Shown piece by piece: positions 24,601-37,800 of a DNA stretch of 64,000 nucleotides. The DNA is taken from contig NC_084664.1 of NCBI RefSeq assembly GCF_028389875.1, forward strand, positions 135,687,466 through 135,751,465, written 5' to 3'. A model generated the notes under the pieces. That model saw only the letters and a program-made list of their open reading frames with translations. It searched no databases and was not told where the DNA came from. Origin of the DNA: Rhea pennata (Eukaryota > Chordata > Aves > Rheiformes > Rheidae). The position numbers were made by a program, and so were the translations under genes. Positions within the stretch are counted from its first letter, which is position 1; every line of letters begins with the position of its first letter.

Positions 24601-27600
24601 TACCTCATTGTTCCAGCTGACTATGTAACCACTGGAGAGCCAGTGCTGGATTAACAGAGGTGGAAAGCAGCACAAAGAAGCACAAAGTGGAGAGCAGCTG
24701 GAGAGGGTGGAACTGCCTCTTTTGTCAGCAATCAAGGCTTGTATATGCTTGAATTACTTCTGAAGCTACTCCTTAAGTGGACATCCACATGATGGCTCCT
24801 AAGATAAACAGAAACTCCCAATAGTAATCTTTATTGTTGATTTTATTCATTAAGCATTAGAAATGAAAGAATTATTAAACTGGTTAAAACTCACAGCTTT
24901 ACATACTATTTGCACTATTTCAGGCTTTCCCCAAACTCTCCAGCCACTTCAAATTCTGTTAATTAGAACCTGCATGACAAAATGTCTCTAAAAATATTAC
25001 TTTTCACATCATTTGAATACAGTAAAGGCAGATTTTTAAATATGTATTTCTTTCTCTTCAATCTACCTGTGGTGTGATAGATGAATTGCACCTATTTGAC
25101 TACCATGACTGTTTAAACAAAACTGATCCCAATTCTGTGGCTACTTAGTTGCTTATAATATATTAAAATATCCTTTGCAGTGAAAATCCTCAATCTATTC
25201 AAGGACTGATTTTCTTTAAATTATGAAGAAAAGTTTGTTTAGTCTTTTTGTTTTATTGGTCTCTCTCTCTTTTGTTTTTGTACTGTGATGTAAAGAAAGT
25301 TGTTTGTGGAACAATAAAGAGAAAATTCTAATCATACAAAAAACAGGAAATCTCAAATTGATTTTTTCCTTGGAGTAATATCTAGTGAACAATAGAAAAC
25401 CCTGACATTTTCATCCCTAAGCACTTCATTATTATTGTATGACTTTGTGCCATGTAGTACTTTATTTATGTAACTAAAAGCCTAGGAAAATACTTTGTGA
25501 GATAGAAAAATATTGATTGGTAAAGGACAATCTGTTTGGCTCATTTTCATCTTTTCCTTATGTCTACAAGAGTAGTTACTGAAATATCTTAAAAAGTGGA
25601 ACTAGCAATACTATCTCCAGTAAATCCATTCGAAGACAATGGTAATGAGACATCAATCCCTTTTAACTGAAAAATCAAGAAAATTTCCTATTAAGATATC
25701 TTTGCAAGTTCCTCTACATGAAGCACATTGTCATTTAACTTAAAATATTAAAGTTTAACTGAATAGCAAAAATTTATAAATTCAACATCTGAAATCTTTT
25801 AACAACTTAGCTTGCACAAGTGATATGAGAATTTTCAGCTTCTCTTTGGACATGAATAACAAAACTGTATGCTAGAAATACAGTAATCTAGTGTTAAATG
25901 AGAATCAAATCCAACTATATTTAAAATTCATTGCCTGCAACTGAAGCAAATGATTGCTGCTAACTGCTGCCCTTCTGCTGTCTGTCAGTACTAGATGCAG
26001 TGTGTCAAATTTAATTTTTGTCTATGTAAGGCTGGCACAAATCCAGGATCTTACAGGGGAGTGTTGCCTCTATCCTGAAGAGAAAATAAGGATAGAGCAT
26101 TTTTTTTAAATTCACCCTTACCAAGGTGCATCTATAGAACTGTCACCTCTAAAATGCTGGGCAGGGAGCTTAATGACAAAAACAGCTCCTGACTGGCCAA
26201 AGTTTTATTTCTACCTAGCCTGGAAACAAACAAACAAAAAAATTATTTGCTTCTTCCTTTCTCTCCCTCTCATCTCCGTATCTGCCATTTTTGTCTGTGT
26301 CCTATGTCTATGTTCTATATTGTTCCATCTTTTAATTTGTAAACTCGGTGATGTAGAGAATGTCATTGACCATCCTAATCCATGTGCCTCACACTGTGCG
26401 TGCAGTGAGGGTGCGCTCAAAAATCACAGCTGCTGGCACTGTGGTCAGCCCCGGTGCCAGCAGTCAATAGCTCCATCTACTGTAGTCACTGCAATCCACA
26501 CACTTGAGGGATGACATTGGTGGGAGCTTTGCCACCCCAGGAAAGTAAAACAAAAACAAAATCATACCTACATGAGCTTAAGCTCCCACCGGAGCTGCGT
26601 GACGGTCATAGAATGTGCGGGCAAAAAATATCTTGTAATGAAGCACAATGAAGGTACGTATGTGAAATATACTCAGGTGTATCGTTCTTCACACACGAGA
26701 CAGTGTGATCGAATTCAAGTAAAATTTGTGTAAACCAGTCCCCAAAAAGGAAGCTTTGAGACCATATATATTTAGTATTTTGCTATACAGCATAGCAAAC
26801 AAAAGAGAGCTTTATGTTAGGTGGAAATACTGTATGTTTTCATGGCATAGCAAGGAAAGAGATTCATTTCTTCTAAATTATAGAGAATTTTGATGTGAAT
26901 TTACCTCAGGTGAACAGCTGCAGTATGTTCACAATTACATTAGTAAAAGTTTTGAAATCACTCATCTCCTTGACAATGTATTTTCACACTCCCACCTGTC
27001 ACCACATTTTAAGTTATTTATTCATTGCCCCAGGGGATTGTTTTTTTCTTTAGTTTGCTTAAGTTTAACACCACTAACTGACAGCTAAGCTCAGTGAAAT
27101 CAGAGTGAAATTTAAGGATTTAAACTGGTTTTAATTCATATTTTTGTTATTTCCCTATACCTCTGTGTATGTATACTGTAATCATATCTTGGTTGATATC
27201 CATGTGGTAGATACCTGCTTGTCTCTATCTACATTTCTGAACTGCGTACCACCCATTCGCATATACTGATACCCATATATCCGTATACTTACACACATTG
27301 ACGTGGCCATTTTATGGGACTGGTACATACTTGAGGCCTGAGGCACAGTTCTTACTGCCTTGCTGGGTTTATCTTCTTTCAAGACTGTTTTTTCATTGCC
27401 TTTTGAGAAAATGTGAGTCCCATTTGGGCAATGCTCTTAGTTTGCCGAACACCACTGCTATCTGTTCTTGCTGCTTTCTAGTGCCAAGTCATTGATTCAG
27501 AATAAGATGGATTGTCTTTGCTTCTGTCTTTTTTGTTTGTTTGTTTGTTTAACCAAGGTATATGTCTTGCAAGCTGCTGAAAGGCATTTTGAGAGCTTTT

Positions 27601-30600
27601 CCTGATCTGTGGAAGGCAGTGAAACTCAGGGCAAATTATGCATGGCAGACTGCAGAGACTGTGGCAGCAGTTGATTACCCATAGCAGTGATTCTGGGTCA
27701 GAACAGCTAAAACCAATGATCACATTATCCAGAAGACCTCAGAGGGCCACAAGAAAGACTGAAAGCTGAGTACTCTACTTGCTGGATTAACATTGAGGAG
27801 CTATGGCAAGACAGCACACTAGCTATAAATATGCACTGATGCTTAACCTGCAATGATTTGTGCACGTTGCACCTTCAGTTTGGTTCATACCAAAAACAAA
27901 CAAAAAAAGGATACATACGCAGCCTTTTGTATAATTTTACCTAAATCTTAAAACCTTCAAATTATTATTATTCAAGTTATTCTTATTTTCTTTAAAACGT
28001 CAAGCTGTGTTGGGATGTGTTGCTGAGGAAAACATCTTTTCTGTAACTCTACAAAACACTACACTGAGCAAAACCACAAATTTGACTATTAAGTTTGCAG
28101 GGAATTGGGAGTCCATGATGTAAATTTTCAAGAATACAGTTTAACCTGTAACTCATTTATATGGAAACAGACATGTTACATATTTGAATAACTGCAAAGG
28201 AAAATACTGGATTCAATTTCAAGATGCCAGCATTTGTAATTCTATAATCTTTTCCTCTGTGTTAAACTTACTTGTCCAAAATACCAACATTATTTTGTTA
28301 ATAGGTGAAGAATTCCCTTGCAAGTCATCTGCCTCTACAGCAGCTCAGTGTATCGGTAAGCTCCACACTCTCTGGCTAGGTGATCTACACAGAGGAATCA
28401 CAGAGCTTCTAACCCTAGAAAGCTTCTAGCCCAAAGGAGTAACAGAGCACTCCAGCCAGTGGCAGAGAAGCAGAAGAGTAGAGGCTAAGAGCTTTTAGGC
28501 CCAAGTGATAGAGTAGCATCCAGTTTTTTACAATTTACACTGTGGACATATTTTTCTGCCTTGGTGATTTTTTGTTCTGGTCTATTGAAGACCCTCTCTT
28601 ATTATTCGTTTTCTGTTTTTCTATTCTTTTCAGGACTCCTCTGTCCCATTCTATCCTACACAGAATCTCACTTCTTTTCCTCTGTTCACCTGCTGTTTTT
28701 TAGACTCATCTCTTCTTCCTTAAAAAAAAAAAAAAAAGTATTTTCAGTTAGATCATTCAGATGGCTAAATATGGATTCATGATTTCTTATTACTAGGTCC
28801 CTTTGTACTTCTGTCTGCTGTTTATCATACCTACTAGGAGACTGTCAGACTTTAAAAGCAAAATATTGTACACAAATTGCCAGGCTTGGGAACCATAAAA
28901 TAATTACCAATGATATAATATATCCCTTCTAATGTGTCTTCTGCCTTGTAAATAAATTTAATGTTATTTGAATCCTTTTTCACTACACTATTTTTAGCAA
29001 CAAATCTGGGATACAACACCCTGAGTTGCTGTGTTTATTGAAGATGGGGTTGTTTATCTCTCTTTAGTAGGGCAGACAAGTAAGAGCCTGAATCAAAAAT
29101 TCTAGGTCACCGGAAAACACTAAGTTGTCTTACTATAATACAAATTAGGAGGCTGTGGAGTCATACAGAACTAGTATGACAGAATCAGTCTTTTGGATAA
29201 AGTCATACTGGAAGAGAATTGTTATTATCAAAAAAGTAAACTGTAAGGATAAAATTTCTAATGCTGGGTAAAGAGAAAATGCGTACAAGGTGTTTTCACA
29301 CAGTGAAAATATACTTTGAGCACACAAATGTAGATTTAGAATGCACAGTTACTCTAATAAGGAAACATTTACAAATCTATGTAAGCAACAAGATAAATTT
29401 TGATTACACATTCTGTAATGGCTACCAATGATCACCTGCAGTCATATCCTGCTTGATCAGAGAGCAACAAGTAAATAGGAACTGAATCTCTTCCAGAAAG
29501 ATAAATGACGGTCAGCACTAATATTTTTCTTTGTTTGTATTCACTTTAGTGATAAAGTAAGTAAGTAGGATATCCTTTTTTCTTTTTTTCTTTTCTCCCG
29601 CAACAGATTTTTAAAATAATTGTTAATGCATTTGTGGACATGAGTGGTACTTTTTCAGATTCACTTCAGTCTACTGGATGCAATCCATAAACTGTTCTGA
29701 AGTAAAGGATTTAGTGGAACAAGGAAGTGTTGTTGCTTCAGTGTCAGTGTGCAAGCTGTATTTTAAAATTGCCCTCAAACAATACTTTGGAATAGGTCTT
29801 CTGTTTTATTTCCAAATTGGAGAAGCCGTGGATGTTTGTCGGATTTGGCCTTTGACTTGTTCTAAAAATCTACCAAAGCAAAAATATTTTTTCCCCAGAA
29901 TATTTGGTCACTTTTGGGTAACATTCCCAGGGCTGAAAGATGGTGAGCAGTCTAGCCAATGCAATCAATAATACGTGAGACTACAGCTTTTTCTTGCTGC
30001 CAACATTGAATCAGCAACCAATTCTTCATTCACAGAAGCTACTGACCCAACTGATATATTTAACACTCTCAAATTATTAAATTTGTTAGGGAGGACAATT
30101 AGGTATTTTTTTCTGAGTTTTATGTGTTTTCCAATGAGGATATATTGATTCTGCAGTAGCTCCCATAAAAATAACCTCATCTTCCTTTTGCTTTTTAAAG
30201 AATATACACCAAGATTTATCAGGGAAATAAGCCGTGCATAAACAGCAGTTCTGGCAGCAAGAGAAATGCTGAAGCTTGGCTTTTTGCCACTTTCAAGTCT
30301 TATTTACAAGCTCCATCCTGAAGACTGTCCCTGACAGCATGTTAAAACCTCACTCTGCTACAGTACTCAGTGAGAACGTATTCAAAATGTACTAATTCTT
30401 CATTGCTACTGATCATCACTGTTGTTTTCCTTCCATGCAATCCACACTCTGCCAGGCTACAGATGCAAAAGCCGGGCCTTGTATAGTATCATGCCTCAAA
30501 AGGCAAGTCTCAAAAATGAAGCCATGGTGTGCTACAGAAACCCAAATCATTCTCACTTTTTAACCATTGTGGCTACTTTTTTGTTAAAAAATAAAAATCC

Positions 30601-30650
30601 AAAACTGTTCTAGTAGTAGTTCTGCACTAAAAAATGCAGAGCCATTGCGC
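21640..30650. other. Non-coding intergenic DNA between RNF125 and TRAPPC8
   Basis: About 9 kb with no recognised exon, RNA gene or LINE. It holds simple runs: AAAC/TTTG-type repeats near 26227, 27528 and 27895, and an A run at about 28722-28738. A slightly GC-richer patch at 24400-24520 and another at 26380-26480 show no coding similarity. Open frames such as 26173-26514 (+) and 24245-24565 (+) are isolated and match nothing I know. Confidence 0.55.
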
Positions 30651-31020
30651 TGCAAAGGCACGACCGACCCAGCCTTCCTCTTTTCTCGCGCCTAGTCAAT
30701 AATAACTCGGTAAGTCATTTTTTTTTCCGCCGGACTGGCGCTGCCGCCTTCGCGCTCTGCCCCCGGCCGCCGAGGCCGGTCCCGCTGTGCCTCAGCCCCC
30801 GGCGGCGGCTGCCCCGAGGCGGGGCACAGGAGGAGCGGTATCAGCCGGCCCGACGCGCCCCCGCCGGCTCCCCTGCGAGAGGCCCCGCGAGGCGCCCGCC
30901 GGCAGCGGTTGGCGGCGGCTGCCACGCCCCCAGAACGCCCCAACGGCTCCGGGCGCGCGAGGACCGCCCCGCCGCAACCGGCCCCGCCCCGCCCCCTGCC
31001 CGCAGCCCCGCCCCTGCCGC

Positions 31021-31032
31021 CCAATCACATGA
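31021..31032 (+). promoter_or_regulatory. CCAAT box overlapping an M-box-like E-box (TCACATGA)
   Basis: CCAAT (31021-31025) shares its last T with TCACATGA (31025-31032), which fits the M-box/CLEAR-like class bound by MITF/TFE factors. TRAPPC8 acts in autophagy, so TFEB-family control would make sense, but this is inference from one 8-mer. Confidence 0.4.
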
Positions 31033-31090
31033 GCGAGCGCGGGGGCTGCCGGGAGCGGGCGCTACCTGACGGGCTCGGCTTGGGCGCGAC

Positions 31091-31117
31091 ATGGCGGCGG
31101 CGGCGGGCAGTTGCTGA
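31091..31117 (+). other. Short upstream ORF in TRAPPC8 5' leader
   Basis: ATG at 31091 opens an 8-codon frame (Met, four Ala, Gly, Ser, Cys) closed by TGA at 31115-31117, about 150 nt before the main start and in another frame. It matters only if transcription begins upstream of 31091. The ATG lies in the YY1-like ATGGCGGC element, so it may instead mark the start site region. Confidence 0.4.
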
Positions 31118-31268
31118 GCGGCCGCGGCGCAGGCAGCGCGCAGGGGAGGCGGCGGCTGGTGCGGGAGCTGAGGGAAGGCCGTGGCGGCGAGCGGGCAGGC
31201 AGCCGGCGGGGCGCGCAGGAGAGGAAGGTGGCGGGGCCGGCTGGGGCCCCCGGGCGGCGGCAGCGGCG

Positions 31269-31425
31269 ATGGCCCAGTGCGTGCAGTCGGTGCAGGAGTT
31301 CATCCAGGACTCGTTCGTGCCCTTGGTGGCCGCGCTGTGCAGCGAGGAGGCGGAGAGGCTCACCCGCAAGAACAACCTGAGCTTCGCCGAGCTGGTGAAG
31401 CCCTTCTGCCGCCTCACCTCGGAAG
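31269..31425 (+). CDS. TRAPPC8: TRAPPC8 exon 1 (residues 1-53)
   Basis: The start ATG lies in a strong Kozak setting (G at -3 and +4). The peptide MAQCVQSVQEFIQDSFVPLV then AALCSEEAERLTRKNNLSFA matches the human N-terminus closely. The donor GTCGGT follows GAAG and leaves phase 1. The following 5.5-kb intron opens with a T36 run at 31836-31871 and contains an AAAC repeat near 34798 and TG/TA-rich stretches at about 33781-33870. I see no exon in it. Confidence 0.97.
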
Positions 31426-31832
31426 GTCGGTGCCGGGAGCGGGGCCGCCTGTTTACGTGGGGACGGAGAGGGCGGCGGCGCTGCCTTCCGCCCTCCCGGC
31501 CCGGTCAGCGGCCGCCGGGGCCCGGGCGCCGAGGGGGCTTCGTCCATCTGGGCCGCCGCCGCTCCTCGCCTGCCCTGCCGCGGGCACCCGAAGAGGCTGA
31601 GGCAGGCGAGACCCTGCCCCGTGGCCGGGGCGGCGGCGGCGGCAGCCGCGGTAGCTGCGAGCTGGGGCCGGGGCCGGTGTCCTGACAGGCTTTGCAGAGG
31701 TGCAAGTTGTTAGGGGTGACTTGTAAGTCTGTCTAACTTTATTTGAGCTCCTGTTCGCTGTGGAGCCATGGGTGTTAGGCTGCTCTTGGAGACATCCCAA
31801 AAGGCTGCGAGGAAAGTGGCTTTGCATCATGT

Positions 31833-31872
<40 letters not shown>

Positions 31873-34800
31873 TACTATTACACTGTTGTCTCACAGATAT
31901 TTATACCTGGAGCTTTTGCTATAGCTCTCTTTGATTTTTACACTTGTGGTAAGGCTACTGAAAGGTACCAGTTAGTGAAAGTATGAGTAATGTTTTAGAG
32001 TGTTAATTGTCATTTCAGCTGTAAGTCTCTGCATTTTCTCCCTTGTAGTTCTGTCAAAGGTGGTTTTGTTCTTTTTATGTGTAAGACTTGTGCAAACAGA
32101 AGGGGAGGAATAAACTGCTTACGCGGCATAAAGATGAAATGACTGTAAAATAATAGCAAAACTGGAAGTTGACCACTTTAAAGAAAGTGTAAGGTTCTTT
32201 CATTTTAATACTTTTTTTTTTAAAAAAGAAAGAATGACTTAAACTAAGCATTTTAAGATACTACCCATTAGAACAGCATGCGGAGCAGTAATCAGAACAG
32301 AAGTGCAGAACTGCTCAACAGAATAGCAATGCAATGGTATTTGTCAGATTTGGTTTCTGGCAGGCATTCAGCTCGGAGATTTATCTCTTGCTGTCTTATG
32401 TTGAGGAAACATTTCAAGAAGACTAAGCTTGTACTGTCACTTCAGTTGAATTTTTGCATTGCTGTTCAGGTGAATGATGCCAACTTAAAAGCTAGCATGT
32501 GTTGAAATCTGTCTTAATTCTGCTTCAAGTCTTAGCAACTTATTAATCGTGTTTAACCATAACTTGTTTATAAATGCATTTTCCTTTATTCTTTAGCAGT
32601 ACCCGTGAGCTACATGAAAATACAGACAAATGAAAATAATAATGCGGAACCTCAAATCCTTGAAATTCTCAGATTATTTAAACATGTCTTTAGATTCCTT
32701 AGCAGAAAGCTTTCAAATTCATTTAGCAGAATTGACTAGCAGGTAGTCAATTCAGAAAGAAGTATTCATTCTGAAGAATATTTACTATTGTAATTTAGAT
32801 GTAATTTTTTTGTTCTAACCATTGTAACAGCTAAGGATTTCTCAAACCTGAAGTCTTCTCAGTGTTTTCTGTGTAAGTGCCATAATATAACATACTTATA
32901 AACATAATTAGTCTCCATTCTGCTTTAAAATGGCTAAAGAGCAGACTTCCTCCCTGTGTACAACATAAGATTTTTGATCTTACTACTTGAGAGACCATTA
33001 CTGATTGTGAATTTCTGTACTGTTCTAAAACTTCAGAAGAAAAGCACTGCTATTTGATTTTTGGTAACTTCTCTAACTTTTGATGTTTCTGTAATTGCAC
33101 TTCTGTAAGCTCCATGATGTAGTAATATAAATGAACACCCACATGAACTTTTATCTAAATCCCAGTGATACAATTTTAATTTCTTAATTTTATAGCTGTG
33201 ACTGTGTCAAGGGGAGTCTTTGAGAAACAGCATTCTTGCTGTTCTCTTTAGACTTGAGCAGTCTTAACTATCCTGTTCAAAACTTGACTCACAGGTCGAA
33301 GAACTGAGATTTTGAAGCTCGTAACAATGGATTTTGTTGCTACTTTATTGTAGTGTTGCTACACCGTATTCTGATTCAACAGATTGCAGGCTTGACTGCA
33401 GTTCTGTTCTCAGTGTGACTTCTAGTTTCATGGAAAATATATTACTGCATACTGTAAGTAACTTCTCCTTGTCATGAAAACCAGCGTGCATGAGAGTAGG
33501 GGAAAGCAGTAGTAGGCATTTGATTCAGGTGGAAGGATAGATCAGTGTAATAACTTGTTAAGTTTGTATAATGACAAACGATTTTTGTAGCTCCAGAATT
33601 TGCAGGGCTTTATCATAGGGAAACTTAGCTTATCACAACTTGTGGAAGCACCATTACATTTACAGTCATGGCGAGTGACACCGTAAACTGTATCCCCTGC
33701 AGAAGACCCTGGAAATGGAGGATAGGTTCTTAAATAGTCTGATCAAACCTGTGAACAGACATGTTAAAGCTTTTGTGGTATGTGTGTGTAATGTCCAGTT
33801 AAGAGGAAGGGAGGCATGATTAATGATCTGATTGCAGAACAGTAGGATGTGTGTGTGTATATGTATGTATATATGCATCTGTATAGCCTGAACAACTGTG
33901 GTGTGGTATTGCTTATAGTTGGCTTCTCCTTACAGGAGAAGAGAATATTGTGTGGATGAGTAGGTGGTGGGTGGGTGTTCTTGTGAATTGGTATTCCTGC
34001 CTTTATTTAGTGATAACCTCACTGAGTTTTTAATATAAAACTGGGTTAATTTGTATTTTGTCTCTTTGCAAATTAGCTTTGTCTTTTACTCGTGTAAAAC
34101 TTCAAATTATAGAGGAGCTGAGGAAGAACCATATGTTGTTTGAAGAGTTCAGTCACCTGTTTGCTACACTTCCAGTCTGGTTACAAGTTTTTATCTGAAG
34201 CCTAGGACTTACATAGCTTATGAGCTGACTAACTACATCTTTGTCAATATTGTTGTTTGGAGGAGCAGTGTAGTTTTGAAGCAAATCTAACTGATGTGTG
34301 AAACAGTTGATGAACAGCAGCTAAACTGAAAGCTTTGCACTGTGTGCACCCATTGTCCTCTCAATCCAAACAGAGATGTAAAGATCCAGACTGGTGCTGG
34401 ATTCTTCAGGTAGCTTTGAACCATGTGCTGCTTCAAGTTTAGCAGTCCAAGGAGACCAGATTATATTACATTCTACTCATGTAGAACCTTCCAACTGTAT
34501 ATAATATAGATGTAGGGGCTGCTGCACCGAGTACTTAACCTGCTGATCAAGTTCTCTGTGAATTACTTACCACTGTTAGTGTAACCAAAAATACTTGTGC
34601 AGTATGGCAGATCATGATGGTAGAAAGTTCTGAGCACAAGCCTAAAGTGTTTACCATAATTTCTACCCTTTTTGACTTTAAGGGAGTTGTGTTCAGTTGT
34701 TGAAGGAGAAATGATTTACAAAAAAAGGTGAGAGCAACTTTACTGTCTCAGTAAGTCTTGACTTAAAGCAAACAGGCAAACAACGCTTCCTTACTTTAAA

Positions 34801-37800
34801 ACAAACAAACAAACAAAAACTCAAAGCCAACCCTCCACAAACTTTTTCTTTCTGATACAGGAACTGAAAGCATGTCATGGATTTTGTATCTTCACGTTTA
34901 TTCAGAAGGCAGTGGCTCACAATTGGTGGCTAATTAAACGTATTTAAAAAAAACTCTATTCACAATATATACAACATCTCACTTTTTAGCAAATTTGCTG
35001 AAATACCATTTGAACTAATATTGTCCTGAGGATGAAGTGAGGGTTACTATGTATACTTCAGCTAGCACGTGTCATTTATAAGACAATCTTGGTTGCTCTT
35101 GAATGAAAAGTTTTTATATTTATTTAAAAAAAAATCTGACAACTGTACTTGCTGAAAGTATAATGGGAACACTGTATTTATTTGATTAACTTAGTTTGGT
35201 GTTGGGTATTCCTTGTGCATGAGTATTTTGTCCAGCAGTGGGATCACTTTGAATTTCTTAACTTTTGATGTGAAAGATACTGTTCTATTTCACATTACTC
35301 CTTCCTCTCTTGGCAGAATACCTTCTGAAATAACCTTATGAATGCATTAAGGAAATACATAACAGTAGTAAGGCAAGACCTTTGTGGGATACAGATTATG
35401 CCCTTATGTCTGTCCTTAGCTAGTTCATTGCATGCATGCATGCCAGAAATACTCACTGTCATACAGGATACAAATAAGCTCTTCACTTTTCATGGCTATT
35501 ATGTTTGAGAGAAGTCATCAAGGATGTTTTGATTTTTTTTTATAGCTATGCTGGTGAAGGCAAACTTCCTTTTCTTCCTTTTCTGAAAAGTTTATTTTGC
35601 CCACCTTTAGCTATTTGTTCCTTCCACTTCTTTTGCATTTGTTCCTTTCAGTAATCACGTGGCCCTAGGATTGATCAATCTGGTTAGCCAATCAGATGAA
35701 AAAAATCTTCTAATTCTTGTCCTCTGGGATCAGTTTTCTGCTGGATGTGCCAAACTGGATCTACTAGGTTGACCCTGCACAGTTGCCCTCTTCTGTCTTG
35801 AGAGCTTATCACGTGGCTCTAGTTCAAGGAACTGATGTGGCTAAAAGTCTTTTGAATTTTGGGGTTATTTTTGTCAGTCACCTCTCTGAACTGCTTCACT
35901 GCTTGGCTACTGGGAATTTCAATGGTCATGAGCCTGAGGAGGGTAGAACTATGCCTGTGCTGCATTAACATCTAAGAGTAGAGACCCATGTAGTCTCATC
36001 TGTGTGATTGTTGCTCCTGAAAAGACTTGGGGAAAAGGTTTGAAACTCTCCCAGCTGGGAGGCTGAAGATTAAGTTTCAGACCTTCATGGTGTAAATCTT
36101 GTGGTTAGCTACAAGACTAGAAGAAGAACAGGGATCTTCCTTTGTCCTGTGCTCTGCATCCCTTACTTCAGTGTACAGTGGTTTGTGTGAATGCAAAGTG
36201 GTCAAGGACTGTACTGCAGGGCACAAAATAGCTTAGGTAGGCATGCCCAGTGTATCCTACCTGCACTTATCGCCTAATTTTTCTTGATGGTGTTTGTGGT
36301 TTGGATTGAGAAACTGATCTGAAAAATTATGGAACATATTCAGTGTTATAACTTAGGTGATACCTTTTGGAGAATAGGGGAGTTTTAAAAACTGTTCTTA
36401 AAACCTAAAGTAATAATGTTTATAGTATCAAAAATAAAAGGAAATGTACATTTGAATGAAGTAGTACTATGCTGTCCCTGTCAAGCTTATTGACTGCTAT
36501 TATTATGTACTGGAATTTTCTGTTGTACTCTTTGGGGCATGGTATGTTAATGGTGACCTCCATATAGCTATTACAAGCTTTTTATGAAGTTATGCATGTT
36601 CCACAAGGAAGAGGATGGAGTTACGTAACTGGGTATGGGTTTTATGAGTACTTTGCTACCCATTTTGAATAGATACTCTTACAAATTAAGACCATGCTTT
36701 CACTTTCATCAGTTTGTCTGAATAAGCCTAATGTGGAATTTGTGGCAAAACAATTAAATAGTTTCTTCTTTCCTTTGCTTGCTCATTTTTTTGGATACTG
36801 AAGTATTACAAGTTGTATTTTAAAAACCATGATGGACAGGTTTAGCTAAGTAAGTTCATCTTTTTTTTAAAAAAGTTTTAGCTCTTTCTATTATACTGCT
36901 TAATAAAGCCTATTTTTTTCTTTTTTAGTTCACATGAGAGATCCTAATAATCAGCTTCACATAATTAAAAATCTGAAGATTGCTGTCAACAACATTATGA
37001 CTCACCCGCCTCAGCCAGGTGCCATTCGAAAGCTCTTGAATGATGTTGTATCTGTCAGCCAGCCTGCTGAAGGAGTGGTAGCTAACGTGATCACAGCTGG
37101 AGATTATGATCTCAACATTAGTGGTATGTAATGATATTTTATTTTTCTGTAACTTTAATTTAGAGTTTTTATTACAAAATTGAGATAGCAACCTATTACA
37201 CTTGATCTAGAACAGATAAATATATCAGAATTTACTTACAATATTGGTACTAATGTATGACTTTAAAGTCAGTCATCTTGACTTTTTTCAGTTGTTGTCT
37301 TAATCATCACTTAATGCACTGAGTTCATAAGGTCATCATAAAGTGGTTTTGCCATAAAGCTTAGTGCTTCATATTTTGCTATCACAATGGTTAGAATGTT
37401 CTAAAAATGATAAAAGTATTTGCAATATTTTATTCCTTGGAGAGCTGAGAAAAATTGAGACATGATCTTGAGAGCTGAGAAGATTAAACTCCTCCCAATT
37501 AAAGCACTAATCCACTAAAGCCTTCAAGTACATACTTAATTTAAAGCATGTATGAATTGTCCTATTTAAACATGACTTAGCTTGGCATGCTAAGTCATTG
37601 TACTTAGCTTGGCATGCTTTAAGGAATTTGGCACTGCTATAACAGGAGACGGATAGGTCTTTTTATATATATTTGGTAAATTAGGATTAGTAGTAGATGT
37701 AGTAGCATTGTACGTTGATTTTTCGATATGTGAATATGGAAAAAATCAATTGTGCAGTCTTAAATTTCTGATTTACAAGCCACATCTTCAGGCTGATGTG

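Larger units (their letters stand above)
30720..31690 (+). promoter_or_regulatory. TRAPPC8: CpG-island promoter of TRAPPC8
   Basis: A roughly 1-kb block of very high GC and CpG content surrounds TRAPPC8 exon 1 and is unlike everything else in the window. It holds repeated GC boxes (CCGCCCC type) at about 30963-31014, a CCAAT box at 31021-31025 and an ATGGCGGC element at 31091-31098 resembling a YY1 site near a start site. There is no TATA box, so initiation is probably dispersed. The many long open frames on both strands here are products of GC richness. Whether a divergent transcript starts here is unknown. Confidence 0.85.

Noticed and set aside
26380-26480. Cys/His-rich peptide (HCACSEG...CWHCGQPRC) as a zinc finger exon
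   Set aside because: It is on the strand opposite to RNF125, lacks splice context and matches no family I know.
30692-31830. Many long open frames on both strands around TRAPPC8 exon 1, up to 258 codons
   Set aside because: They are Pro/Arg/Ala/Gly-rich and overlap one another in the CpG island. Only the frame starting at 31269 has homology, and it stops being coding at the exon 1 donor.
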